In this document: positions 13,359-20,614 of the stretch, piece after piece
Layout: every line of letters begins with the position of its first letter
How positions within the stretch are numbered: position 1 is the stretch's first letter
Source: a bacterium
GTDB taxonomy: Bacteria > Planctomycetota > J058 > JAJDCP01
Length of the DNA: 22,249 nt
Assembly: GCA_030428695.1 (NCBI GenBank)
Contig: JAUIEM010000135.1
Location: forward strand, 1-22,249
Direction of reading: 5' to 3'
Position numbers and translations under genes: made by a program
The notes under the pieces: model-generated
Database searches by the model: none
What the model was told of the DNA's origin: nothing
What the model saw: only the letters and a program-made list of their open reading frames with translations

Positions 13359-16204
13359 CCCTGCGCTCCCGCGGCGCGGCGGCGGGTCAGCCAGCGCCAC
13401 ATCTCGCCGAAGAGCAGCACGGTCGAGCTCAGCGCGAGGATCTTCCCCCACATGCTCCACGACAGCGGCGCGGTGCGGAAGATCTCGCCGCCGTACTGGG
13501 TCATCGCCCACTGCATCACCGCGATGCCGCCGACGATCAGCAGGAACCAGCGGCTCTGGAACAGGCCGCGGAGCGCCGATTCCCCCGGCCGGATGCTGCG
13601 GCTGTTGAACTCGTTGACGATCTGGAAGAAGACGAACACCGTGAACACGACCGACAGCTTCTCGGCCTCGCCGACCGCGCCGAGGAAGTTGAAGTGCATC
13701 TGGGCCGCGAGCACGGCGAAGGTGTACAGGCCGACGCCGAGGATGGCGAACCACATCCAGGACGTGATCATCGGCGCCCGGCGCGGCCGCGGCGGGAGCT
13801 TCATCACCTCCTTGCGCGGCGGCTCGAGGCCGAGGGCGATCGCGGCGAGGGTGTCCATGATCAGGTTGACCCAGAGGAGCTGGATCGTCGTCAGCGGCAG
13901 CTGCTCGTCGCCGGTGAAGAAGACCGCGCCGAAGAAGGCGGTGACCAGCGCCGCGACGTTGACCGTCAGCTGGAACTGCAGGAACTTCTGGATGTTCTCG
14001 TACAGCGAGCGGCCCCACAGGATCGCGTTGACGATCGCGTTGAAGCTGTCGTCGACCAGCACGATGTCGCTCGCTTCGCGGGCGAGCTCGGTGCCGCTGC
14101 CCATCGCCAGGCCGACGTCGGCCTTCTTCAGGGCCGGGGCGTCGTTGGTGCCGTCGCCGGTGACGCCGACGCTGTAGCCGATCTCGCGCAGGCGCTTCAC
14201 CAGGCGCAGCTTGTCCTCGGGGGTCGAGCGGGCGAGCACGCGCAGCTTCGGGATCATCGCGTCGAGCTCGGCATCGCTGAGCTCACGGAACTCGCTGCCC
14301 TCGATCACGACGTCGTCGTCGCCCTGGAGGAGCCCCGCCTGCCGCGCGATCGAGACCGCGGTCTGCTTGTTGTCGCCGGTCAGCATCTTGACGTCGACGC
14401 CGGCCGTGCGGGCGACGGACAGCACCTCGGGGATGTCCTTGCGCAGGGGATCGGCGATCGCCGCGACGGCGACGAGCTCGAGCTGCTCGAGGCCGTCCTC
14501 GATCGCGTCCTCGACGCCGTGGCTGCGCTGGGCGAGAGCGCCGCCCGGAAGGTGGCGTGCAGCGCCTGCACGGAGGCGGCGGCGCGGCGGACGAGCATCG
14601 CGGCGCCCGACGGCGAGGGCGAGGATGCCGTCCAGACGGGCACCCACCTGCCCGGAGATCGGCGCGCCCGTGTCGTCGACCGGCATCCCGCGGCGGCAGC
14701 CGTCCGTGCTGGCCATGCCGCGGGTCATCGCGATCACGATCTCCGGGGCGCCCTTGACGAACAGCCGGGCCTCCCCTTCGACGTCGACCAGGCTGGCCAT
14801 GAACTTGCGCGCCGAGGAGAAGGGGATCTGCTTGTGGCGGTGATGGCTGTCGCGCAGCTTCTGGGGCTCGTCGCCGTGCTCCTGGACGAAGCGCAGCAGG
14901 GCGCCCTCGGTCGAGCTGCCCACGTACTTCAGCTTGCCGTTGGCGTCGCGCTGCAGGAACGCGGTCGAGTTGACGGCGGCGCCGAGGGCGAAGGCGCGAT
15001 CGAGGGGCGCGGGCAGGCCCTCCTGCGGATCGTGCCCCGCCCCGGCCGCGTACAGGAAGCGCACCGCCATCTCGTTGCGCGTCAGGGTGCCGGTCTTGTC
15101 GGAGCAGATCACCGACACCGAGCCCATCGTCTCGCTCGCCTTGATCGTCCGCACCAGGCAGTTCTCGCGGGCCATGCGGCGCATGTTGTAGGCGAGGCTG
15201 ATCGTGACGGCGAGGGGCAGGCCTTCGGGGACCGCGACGACGATGATCGTCACCGCGACGATGAAGAAGGTCAGGATCGCGTTGAAGGACTCGGGGTCGC
15301 CGAGCCACCATCCGGCGACCAGGCAGCCCGCGCCGAGCAGGTAGCCGAGCCACTGGGCCTTGCCGAGCACGCCGCGGGCGAGGAAGGCCGCGCCGAAGAG
15401 CGGCGTGCCGACCGCGAACCACAAGGCGTTCAGGGTCAGCTCGTCGCGGATCAGGCCGGTGACCGTCATCGCGACGAAGGTCAACGTCGCGGCGACCATG
15501 CCCGCGATGCCGATCTTCTCGCTGAGGTCGGTCAGCTGCTCCTGCAGGGGCGTGGCGACGGTGTCGGAGTCGAGGTGGTCCTTGATCTTGCCGAGCTCGG
15601 TGTTGTCGCCGACCCGGGTGACGATCGCGATGCCGTGGCCCTCGGAGACCGTCGTCCCGCGCAGGAGCTCGCCGCCCTCGGTCTTGCGCACCGTCTCGGA
15701 CTCGCCGGTGAACAGCGACTGGTCGACCTTGAGCTCGTGGGCCTCGCGCACGACCAGGTCGGCGGGGATCTTGTCGCCCCCTCCGATCATCAGCACGTCG
15801 CCGACGACGACCTCGTCGATCGGCACGGTCTGGTCGGTGCCGTCGCGCCGCACCTTGATGTCGACCCGGTCGCTCTGGGCCTGCAACAGCTCGAACTCGC
15901 GCTCGGACTTGTACTCGTTGATGAAGCCGACGAAGGTCGCGATCAGCACGGCCGCGAGGATCGCGAAGCCGTCGAGCAGCGAGTGGTCGCCCGACCCCGG
16001 CAGGAAGCCGACCAACAGCGAGACCACCGCGGCGACGCACAACACGATGATCGTGTCGTCCTCGAACATCTTCAGGAAGCGCAGCCACATCGGCGTCCGC
16101 GGCGGCGGCGTCAGCTCGTTCCTGCCGTGCGCCGCCCGGCTCGCCTGGACGGCCTGGGCGTCGAGCCCGCGGCGCAGGTCGACCTCGGTGGTGTCAGTCC
16201 CCAT
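13355..16204 (-). CDS. PMCA-type (P-type IIB) calcium-transporting ATPase
   Basis: The 949-residue protein has all P-type ATPase landmarks. These are the actuator TGES at 166-169, M4 VAVPEGLPLAV with PEGLP at 326-330, the phosphorylation site SDKTGTLT with Asp369, the nucleotide-domain KGAPE, the hinge TGDGTNDAPALKKADVG, and an M6 segment LLWVNLIMDTLAAIALGLEP with the Asn/Asp pair of plasma-membrane-type Ca2+ pumps. It should export calcium from the cytoplasm. AGGAGG lies eight bases before the ATG. Two oddities: about 60 residues between M3 and M4 (near 255-305) contain two extra hydrophobic stretches, and residues about 526-552 are an arginine-rich run (RRDARPPRRRLRAGAARH) that looks like a short out-of-frame reading flanked by compensating frameshifts. 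The stop overlaps the aminotransferase start as ATGA. Confidence 0.93.
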   Translation of the reverse strand: MGTDTTEVDLRRGLDAQAVQASRAAHGRNELTPPPRTPMWLRFLKMFEDDTIIVLCVAAVVSLLVGFLPGSGDHSLLDGFAILAAVLIATFVGFINEYKSEREFELLQAQSDRVDIKVRRDGTDQTVPIDEVVVGDVLMIGGGDKIPADLVVREAHELKVDQSLFTGESETVRKTEGGELLRGTTVSEGHGIAIVTRVGDNTELGKIKDHLDSDTVATPLQEQLTDLSEKIGIAGMVAATLTFVAMTVTGLIRDELTLNALWFAVGTPLFGAAFLARGVLGKAQWLGYLLGAGCLVAGWWLGDPESFNAILTFFIVAVTIIVVAVPEGLPLAVTISLAYNMRRMARENCLVRTIKASETMGSVSVICSDKTGTLTRNEMAVRFLYAAGAGHDPQEGLPAPLDRAFALGAAVNSTAFLQRDANGKLKYVGSSTEGALLRFVQEHGDEPQKLRDSHHRHKQIPFSSARKFMASLVDVEGEARLFVKGAPEIVIAMTRGMASTDGCRRGMPVDDTGAPISGQVGARLDGILALAVGRRDARPPRRRLRAGAARHLPGGALAQRSHGVEDAIEDGLEQLELVAVAAIADPLRKDIPEVLSVARTAGVDVKMLTGDNKQTAVSIARQAGLLQGDDDVVIEGSEFRELSDAELDAMIPKLRVLARSTPEDKLRLVKRLREIGYSVGVTGDGTNDAPALKKADVGLAMGSGTELAREASDIVLVDDSFNAIVNAILWGRSLYENIQKFLQFQLTVNVAALVTAFFGAVFFTGDEQLPLTTIQLLWVNLIMDTLAAIALGLEPPRKEVMKLPPRPRRAPMITSWMWFAILGVGLYTFAVLAAQMHFNFLGAVGEAEKLSVVFTVFVFFQIVNEFNSRSIRPGESALRGLFQSRWFLLIVGGIAVMQWAMTQYGGEIFRTAPLSWSMWGKILALSSTVLLFGEMWRWLTRRRAAGAQG

Positions 16205-16227
16205 GCGATCCCTCCTGAAGGAAGAGC

Positions 16228-16256
16228 ACGGTACCCGGAGGGTGCCGACGGGGCAA
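16228..16256 (-). promoter_or_regulatory. Weak candidate promoter of the Ca2+ ATPase operon
   Basis: On the minus strand, TTGCCC (16256-16251) and TACCGT (16233-16228) are separated by 17 bases, starting about 30 bases before the ATPase ATG. The -35 is a fair match and the -10 is poor. The operon could instead be read through from the small upstream gene, whose stop is at 16266. Confidence 0.25.
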
Positions 16257-16265
16257 GGTCTGCGC

Positions 16266-16499
16266 TCAGCCGCCGGGCTCGGTCAGGGCGCGCCTCCGCG
16301 ACCGCAGGAGGAGCAGGGCGAACGCCCCGCCGACCACCGCGACGACGAGGGTGTGCCGCGCGTAGCGCCAGGGAGCGTCGGGGTCGGGCATCGCCTGGAG
16401 CTCGCCGGCGGCAGAGATCGTCGGGGGCCCGTCCGGCTCCGCGGGGACCGGATCGGAGCAGCCAGCGCAGAACAGGGCGAGCAGGAGCAGGCGGCGCAT
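16266..16499 (-). CDS. Small putative lipoprotein with a C-terminal membrane helix
   Basis: The 77-residue product begins MRRLLLLALFCAGCSDPVPA, a short signal peptide with a lipobox-like CAGC, in which Cys replaces the usual Leu at -3. A proline-rich stretch follows (DGPPTISAAGELQAMPDPDA), then one hydrophobic helix HTLVVAVVGGAFALLLL with an RSRRRA cytoplasmic end. If real, the N-terminus would be outside and the arginine-rich tail inside. Support is signal-peptide logic, a TATACT sequence 28 bases upstream, and position 62 bases before the Ca2+ ATPase on the same strand. No good ribosome-binding sequence is seen and no family is recognised. An in-frame extension upstream enters the structured repeat region and is unlikely. 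Confidence 0.6.
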   Translation of the reverse strand: MRRLLLLALFCAGCSDPVPAEPDGPPTISAAGELQAMPDPDAPWRYARHTLVVAVVGGAFALLLLRSRRRALTEPGG

Positions 16500-16526
16500 C
16501 GGGGTCGTCCGGTGGGGGGTGCAGGG

Positions 16527-16532
16527 AGTATA
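16527..16532 (-). promoter_or_regulatory. -10 element (TATACT) upstream of the small lipoprotein gene
   Basis: TATACT on the minus strand lies 28 bases before the ATG at 16499. It is the third TATACT in the window placed just before a gene start. The overlapping plus-strand reading TATAGG could serve the structured region downstream. No -35 box is evident for either direction. Confidence 0.35.
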
Positions 16533-16590
16533 GGGTGGCGGGGGGAAATCCCGATCGGATTTTGACCCCGCCGTGTCACACGTTCCCGCC

Positions 16591-16623
16591 GACCCTCGCT
16601 CCGAGGCACGAGGAGCGAGGGTC
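16591..16623 (+). repeat. Stem-loop 1 with GAGGCACGA loop
   Basis: GACCCTCGCTCC (16591-16602) pairs perfectly over 12 bp with GGAGCGAGGGTC (16612-16623), leaving the loop GAGGCACGA (16603-16611). Seven bases later comes GCAGGCTACAC. Confidence 0.85.
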
Positions 16624-16645
16624 AAGGGCTGCAGGCTACACAAGA

Positions 16646-16755
16646 GGAGTTGGGTGGCAGCCCTGTTTGCGACACCACCGCAGATCTCTTCTCCGAGGTA
16701 CGAGGAGAGGAGATCGAGGAGGTGGCGCAAACAGGGCGATGGTCGCCCAACCTCC
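16646..16755 (+). repeat. Long 110-base hairpin carrying stem-loop 2 with GAGGTACGA loop
   Basis: From the outside in, the paired blocks are as follows. GGAG (16646-16649) pairs with CTCC (16752-16755). TTGGGTGGC (16650-16658) pairs with GTCGCCCAA's 16742-16750 arm, with two G-U pairs. GCCCTGTTTGCG (16660-16671) pairs perfectly with CGCAAACAGGGC (16726-16737). CCACC (16675-16679) pairs with GGTGG (16721-16725). GATCTCTTCTCC (16683-16694) pairs with GGAGAGGAGATC (16704-16715), with one G-U pair, around the loop GAGGTACGA (16695-16703). Small internal loops separate the blocks. Confidence 0.85.
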
Positions 16756-16931
16756 GACAGTGTTGCACGCTACACGGTGGTCCCCCACCGGGGGACTCAC
16801 AGGGGGGCATCAACAAGACAACAAACACCTCGTTCCCCGGGGACCGGTATGCGCCACGGTGCTTGCCCCGAACGCGACAATCCGATCGTGCCCGTGCCCG
16901 ACCACGACCCCGAGCCCCCACCCCCGAGACC

Positions 16932-19900
16932 TCAGGCCTCCGCCGTCGCCATCTTCCGCCGTCCGCCGTACTGCACGGTGCCCGGCCCGAGCACGTCGAG
17001 CAGGGCACGGGTCAGGCCGTCGCTCGGCTCGATCGTGTACTGCGAGGTGCGGATCCGGCAGCGCTTGCCGCCCTCGAGATGGACGTCGAAGAACAGCGGG
17101 ATCCGCCCCGGATGGTGGGAGAGGATCTCCGACACCCGGTCGAGCTCGTGGTTGCCGACCTTGCCCTCGACCAGGCGCAGGGTCATGCGCGTCGCCATCT
17201 TCCCCGACACCTCCTCGGGCGGCACGATCGTGTCGATCTTGACGCTCGGGTCCTCGCGGTTGGTGTCGACCTTGCCCTTGATGAAGACGATCGCGTCCTC
17301 GACCAGCAGCTCCGACACCTCTTTGAAGGTGCGCGAGAACACGACCGCCTCGCAGTGTCCCTGCATGTCCTCGAGGTTGAGGAAGGCCATCGTGTTGCCG
17401 TTCTTGTCGAGGTGCCGGCGCATGCTCTGGATCATCACACCCATCACGACCTGGCTGTCGTGGGCCTTGGTCTTCAGCTCGCGGGTGGTCGCCGTCGAGA
17501 AGTTCGCGATCAGCTCGCTGTACTCCTTGAGCGGGTGGCTGGACATGTAGAAGCCGAGGGTGTCCTTCTCGAACTGCAGGCGCTCGCGCTCGGAGAACTC
17601 CTCCACGGCCGGGTAGGTGACCTCGGCCTCGGTCTTCTCGGCGAACACCTCGAAGAAGGTCATCTGGCCGGCCTTCTTGTCCTTCTGCGCGCTCGCCCCC
17701 TGCTTCATCGCGCCCTCGAGCACCGCGAGCAGCTGCCGGCGGTTCGCTCCCATGCCGTCGAGGCAGCCGGACTTGACCAGGCTCTCGAGGCCGGACTTGT
17801 TGCAGGCGTGGGTGTCGACCCGCTCGCAGAAGTCGAAGATCGAGGTGTAGGGCCCGTCCGCCCGGGCCTCGTAGATGCACTTGATCGCCTTGAGCCCGAG
17901 CCCCTTGATCGCCGAGAGGCCGTAGCGGATCACCTTGTCGCCCTTCGGCGTGAAGTCCTTGCCGCTCTCGTTGACGTGCGGCGGCAGGATCTCGAGGCCC
18001 ATCTTGTCGCACTCGGCGAGGTAGTCGACCACCTTGTCGGTGTTCTGGAACTCCGAGCTGATCAGCGAGGCCATGTATTCGAGCGGGTAGTTCGCCTTCA
18101 GCCAGGCCGTGCGGTAGGCGATCAGGGCGTAGGCGGCCGAGTGGCTCTTGTTGAAGCCGTAGCCGGCGAAGTACTCCATCAGCTCCCAGATGTGGGTCGC
18201 GACCTTGCCGCTGACGCCCTTCTCCTTCGAGCCGTCGACGAACTTGTCGCGGAACTTCGCCATCAGCGCGGCCTTCTTCTTCCCCATCGCCTTGCGCAGG
18301 GAGTCGGCCTGGTTCATCGAGAAGCCCGCCATCTGGTTGGCGATGCGCATCACCTGTTCCTGGTACAGGATCACGCCGTTCGTCTCGGCGAGGATCGGCT
18401 CGAGCACCGGGTGGCTGTACTCGATCTGCTGCCGGCCGTGCTTGCAGTCGATGTAGGTGTCGACCATGCCGCTGCCGAGCGGCCCCGGACGGTACAGGGC
18501 GACCAGCGCGATCAGGTCGGTGAAGCGGTCGGGCTTCAGGCGCGAGATGATGTCCCGGAAGCCGCTCGACTCGAACTGGAACACCCCGATCGACTCGCCC
18601 TTCTGCAACATCGCGTAGGTCCTGTCGGCGGTCTCGTCGCCGTCGAGGGCGATGCTGCCGATGTCGACATCGATGCCCCGGTTGGCCTTGATGTTCCGCA
18701 CCGCGTTGTGGATCACGGTCAGGGTGCGCAGGCCGAGGAAGTCCATCTTCAGGAGGCCGATGTCCTCGAGCACATCCATCGTGAACTGGGTGACGACCTC
18801 GCCCTTCGAGCGCGCGAGCGGCACGAGGTTGCTCAGCTCCTGCGAGCCGATCACCACCCCGCAGGCGTGGGTGCCGGTGTGGCGCTTGAGGCCCTCGAGC
18901 TGGCGGGCGAAGTCGAACAGCTCGCGCAGCTTGACGTCGGACTCGTAGATCTTCTGCAGCTCGGGCTCGCGGTCGAAGGCCTTGGTCAGGGTCATCTTCG
19001 GATCGGGAGGCACCAGCTTGGCGATGCGGTCGACCGTCGACAGCGGCACGTCGAGGGCCCGCCCGACGTCGCGCAGCACCCCGCGCGCGGCCAGGGTGCC
19101 GAAGGTGATGATCTGGGCGACGCACTTCTCGCCGTACTTCTCGCGCACATACTGGATCACCTGCTCGCGCCCGTCGTTGCAGAAGTCGACGTCGATGTCG
19201 GGCATCGACACGCGCTCGGCGTTGAGGAAGCGCTCGAACAGCAGGTCGTATTCCAACGGATCGACGTCGGTGATGCGCAGGTTGTAGGCGACGATGCTGC
19301 CCGCCGCCGAGCCGCGGCCGGGGCCGACCGGGATGCCCCGGTCGCGGGCGTACTTGATGAAGTCCCAGACGATCAGGAAGTACGACTCGAAGCCGAGCCG
19401 CTGGATCACGTCGATCTCGTACTGGGTGCGCGCCTTCGCCGCCTCGGGCAGCGGATCGCCGTAGCGCTCCTTCGCCCCCTCCCAGCACAGATCGATGAAA
19501 TACTTCAGCGGGGTCGGCTCGGCCTTCGGGTCCTCTTTCGGGGCCGGCGGCTTGAAGACCGGCAGGTGGCGCGTCTTGAAGTCGAGCTCGACCTCGCAGC
19601 GCGCCGCGATGTCGACCGAGGTCTGCAGGGCCTCGGGGCAGTAGGAGAACTTCTCGTGCATCTCCTCGACGCCGTGGAAGTACAGGTCGCGCGTCTCCAT
19701 CCGCCAGCGCTTCGGGTCTTCCCGCGACTTGCCGGTCGCGATACAGAGCAGCATGTCCTGGGCGAGGTAGTCGGGCTTCTCGACGTAGTGGACGTCACCG
19801 GTCGCGACCGGCGGGACGCCGACCTCCTTGGCGAGCTGCAGCAGGCCCTTGTTGACCTTGGTCTGCATGTCGAGCCCGTTCTCCTGGATCTCGAGGAAGA

Positions 19901-20411
19901 AGTTCCCCTCCCCGAAGATCTCGAGGTAGTCCTTGGCGGCGGCCCGGGCCCGCTCGATGTCGTCCTTGAGCAGCCAGTGGTTGACCTCGCCGCGCAGGCA
20001 GGAGGACAGGCCGATGATGCCCTCGCCGTACTCGCGCAGGATGTCCTTGTCGATGCGCGGCTTGCGGTAGAAGCCGTCGAGGTGCGCCGCGGAGATCAGC
20101 TTGCCGAGGTTCTTGTAGCCCTGGTTGTTGCGCGCGAGCAGCACCAGGTGGTAGTTCGACAGCTCGCCGCGCTTGTGGGTCTTGACCGTGCGCGGGCCGG
20201 GCGCGATGTAGGCCTCGCAGCCGAGGATCGGCTTGATGTCCTCTTTCTTGCAGGCGTTGTAGAAGTTCACCGCCCCGTACAGCACGCCGTGGTCGGTCAG
20301 GGCGAGGCTGTGCATGCCGCTCGCCTTCGCCTTCCGCGCGAGCTGGCTGCATTTGGCCGCGCCGTCGAGCAGGCTGTTGTCGCTGTGCACGTGCAGGTGA
20401 ACGAAGTCCAT
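16932..20411 (-). CDS. dnaE: DNA polymerase III subunit alpha
   Basis: The 1159-residue protein is a full-length replicative DnaE. The N-terminal PHP domain begins MDFVHLHVHSDNSLLDGA and keeps the metal ligands seen in proofreading-competent PHP domains: His7, His9, His41 in TDHG, Glu66, His88, Cys138, Asp206 and His208. The palm has GPGRGSAAGS near 363-372 and the catalytic aspartates Asp405 and Asp407 in PDIDVDF. Further on are QIITFGTLAARGVLRDVGR, THACGVVI, the beta-binding and helix-hairpin-helix regions around GYGFNKSHSAAYALIAYRTA, and the OB domain near 980-1060 (VVMGVMIQSMRRHLDKNGNT). The ATG at 20411 has GAGG about seven bases upstream. It lacks the PolC-type exonuclease insertion. 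It diverges from the metallophosphoesterase gene. Downstream lies the structured non-coding region, with no simple terminator. Confidence 0.97.
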   Translation of the reverse strand: MDFVHLHVHSDNSLLDGAAKCSQLARKAKASGMHSLALTDHGVLYGAVNFYNACKKEDIKPILGCEAYIAPGPRTVKTHKRGELSNYHLVLLARNNQGYKNLGKLISAAHLDGFYRKPRIDKDILREYGEGIIGLSSCLRGEVNHWLLKDDIERARAAAKDYLEIFGEGNFFLEIQENGLDMQTKVNKGLLQLAKEVGVPPVATGDVHYVEKPDYLAQDMLLCIATGKSREDPKRWRMETRDLYFHGVEEMHEKFSYCPEALQTSVDIAARCEVELDFKTRHLPVFKPPAPKEDPKAEPTPLKYFIDLCWEGAKERYGDPLPEAAKARTQYEIDVIQRLGFESYFLIVWDFIKYARDRGIPVGPGRGSAAGSIVAYNLRITDVDPLEYDLLFERFLNAERVSMPDIDVDFCNDGREQVIQYVREKYGEKCVAQIITFGTLAARGVLRDVGRALDVPLSTVDRIAKLVPPDPKMTLTKAFDREPELQKIYESDVKLRELFDFARQLEGLKRHTGTHACGVVIGSQELSNLVPLARSKGEVVTQFTMDVLEDIGLLKMDFLGLRTLTVIHNAVRNIKANRGIDVDIGSIALDGDETADRTYAMLQKGESIGVFQFESSGFRDIISRLKPDRFTDLIALVALYRPGPLGSGMVDTYIDCKHGRQQIEYSHPVLEPILAETNGVILYQEQVMRIANQMAGFSMNQADSLRKAMGKKKAALMAKFRDKFVDGSKEKGVSGKVATHIWELMEYFAGYGFNKSHSAAYALIAYRTAWLKANYPLEYMASLISSEFQNTDKVVDYLAECDKMGLEILPPHVNESGKDFTPKGDKVIRYGLSAIKGLGLKAIKCIYEARADGPYTSIFDFCERVDTHACNKSGLESLVKSGCLDGMGANRRQLLAVLEGAMKQGASAQKDKKAGQMTFFEVFAEKTEAEVTYPAVEEFSERERLQFEKDTLGFYMSSHPLKEYSELIANFSTATTRELKTKAHDSQVVMGVMIQSMRRHLDKNGNTMAFLNLEDMQGHCEAVVFSRTFKEVSELLVEDAIVFIKGKVDTNREDPSVKIDTIVPPEEVSGKMATRMTLRLVEGKVGNHELDRVSEILSHHPGRIPLFFDVHLEGGKRCRIRTSQYTIEPSDGLTRALLDVLGPGTVQYGGRRKMATAEA

Positions 20412-20498
20412 CGGATCGCCTCGGAGGAAGTGCGGGCCAGGCCCGTCTGGTTGGGTCCACGCGGCCGGAGCCTGGAGATCGGTCGCCGGTGGAAAGGC

Positions 20499-20504
20499 AG
20501 TCTA
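20499..20504 (-). promoter_or_regulatory. Weak candidate -10 (TAGACT) of dnaE
   Basis: TAGACT on the minus strand lies about 90 bases before the dnaE ATG in the 203-base divergent gap. It is the best -10-like sequence on that strand, and no clear -35 is visible. The call is tentative. Confidence 0.22.
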
Positions 20505-20576
20505 GCCCAGGCCCACGTCAGAAACGACCGCCGTCGGAAACCTTCACCGTACGGCTCCCCGAATTCTCGCCCGAGG

Positions 20577-20585
20577 CGCTATACT
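20577..20585 (+). promoter_or_regulatory. -10 element (CGCTATACT) of the metallophosphoesterase gene
   Basis: TATACT at 20580-20585 sits 30 bases before the chosen ATG at 20615 and 15 before an earlier in-frame ATG at 20600. The nine-base context is identical to that in front of the ECF sigma gene. No good -35 is seen. Confidence 0.45.
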
Positions 20586-20614
20586 CGATCCTTCCCTCCA
20601 TGAGAGAGAGTCGG

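Larger units (their letters stand above)
16573..16800 (+). ncRNA. Candidate structured RNA or folded repeat element (unrecognised)
   Basis: No gene is seen in 16500-16931, but its middle is highly structured. Stem-loop 1 (16591-16623) and the apical part of stem-loop 2 (16683-16715) share the nine-base loop GAGGYACGA and 12-bp stems that differ at five positions while pairing is kept. Four of these are full compensatory changes and the fifth is C-G to U-G. Stem-loop 2 is extended by outer stems to 16646-16755. After each comes the same motif, GCAGGCTACAC (16631-16641) and GCACGCTACAC (16765-16775). A third hairpin, GTCCCCC/GGGGGAC (16780-16796), closes the array. The only three non-Watson-Crick pairs are all G-U when read on the plus strand and would be A-C on the minus strand, so I assign +. 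It does not match RNase P, SRP RNA, tmRNA or an integron attC site. A mobile palindromic repeat is the main alternative. From 16801 to 16931 I see nothing further except CCCCGGGG at 16835. Confidence 0.5.

Noticed and set aside
16650..16750. Integron attC-like ends (GTTGGGT and GCCCAAC) on the long hairpin
   Set aside because: In attC the order is RYYYAAC first and GTTRRRY last. Here it is inverted, and no integrase or cassette gene is present.
16573..16800. Retron msr/msd RNA
   Set aside because: A long hairpin is present, but no reverse transcriptase gene is nearby; the adjacent genes are dnaE and a small lipoprotein-like gene.
13694..17242. Plus-strand open frame opposite the Ca2+ ATPase and through the non-coding gap
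   Set aside because: The ATPase frame is certain. The reverse reading has only compositional bias, and the apparent coding of the structured region is a by-product of few stops in GC-rich DNA.
16650..20603. Very long plus-strand open frame (over 1300 codons) opposite dnaE
   Set aside because: It is the antisense of a certain dnaE gene. Its product is a biased run of Leu, Val, Asp, Arg and His with no domain, typical of reverse frames in GC-rich genes.
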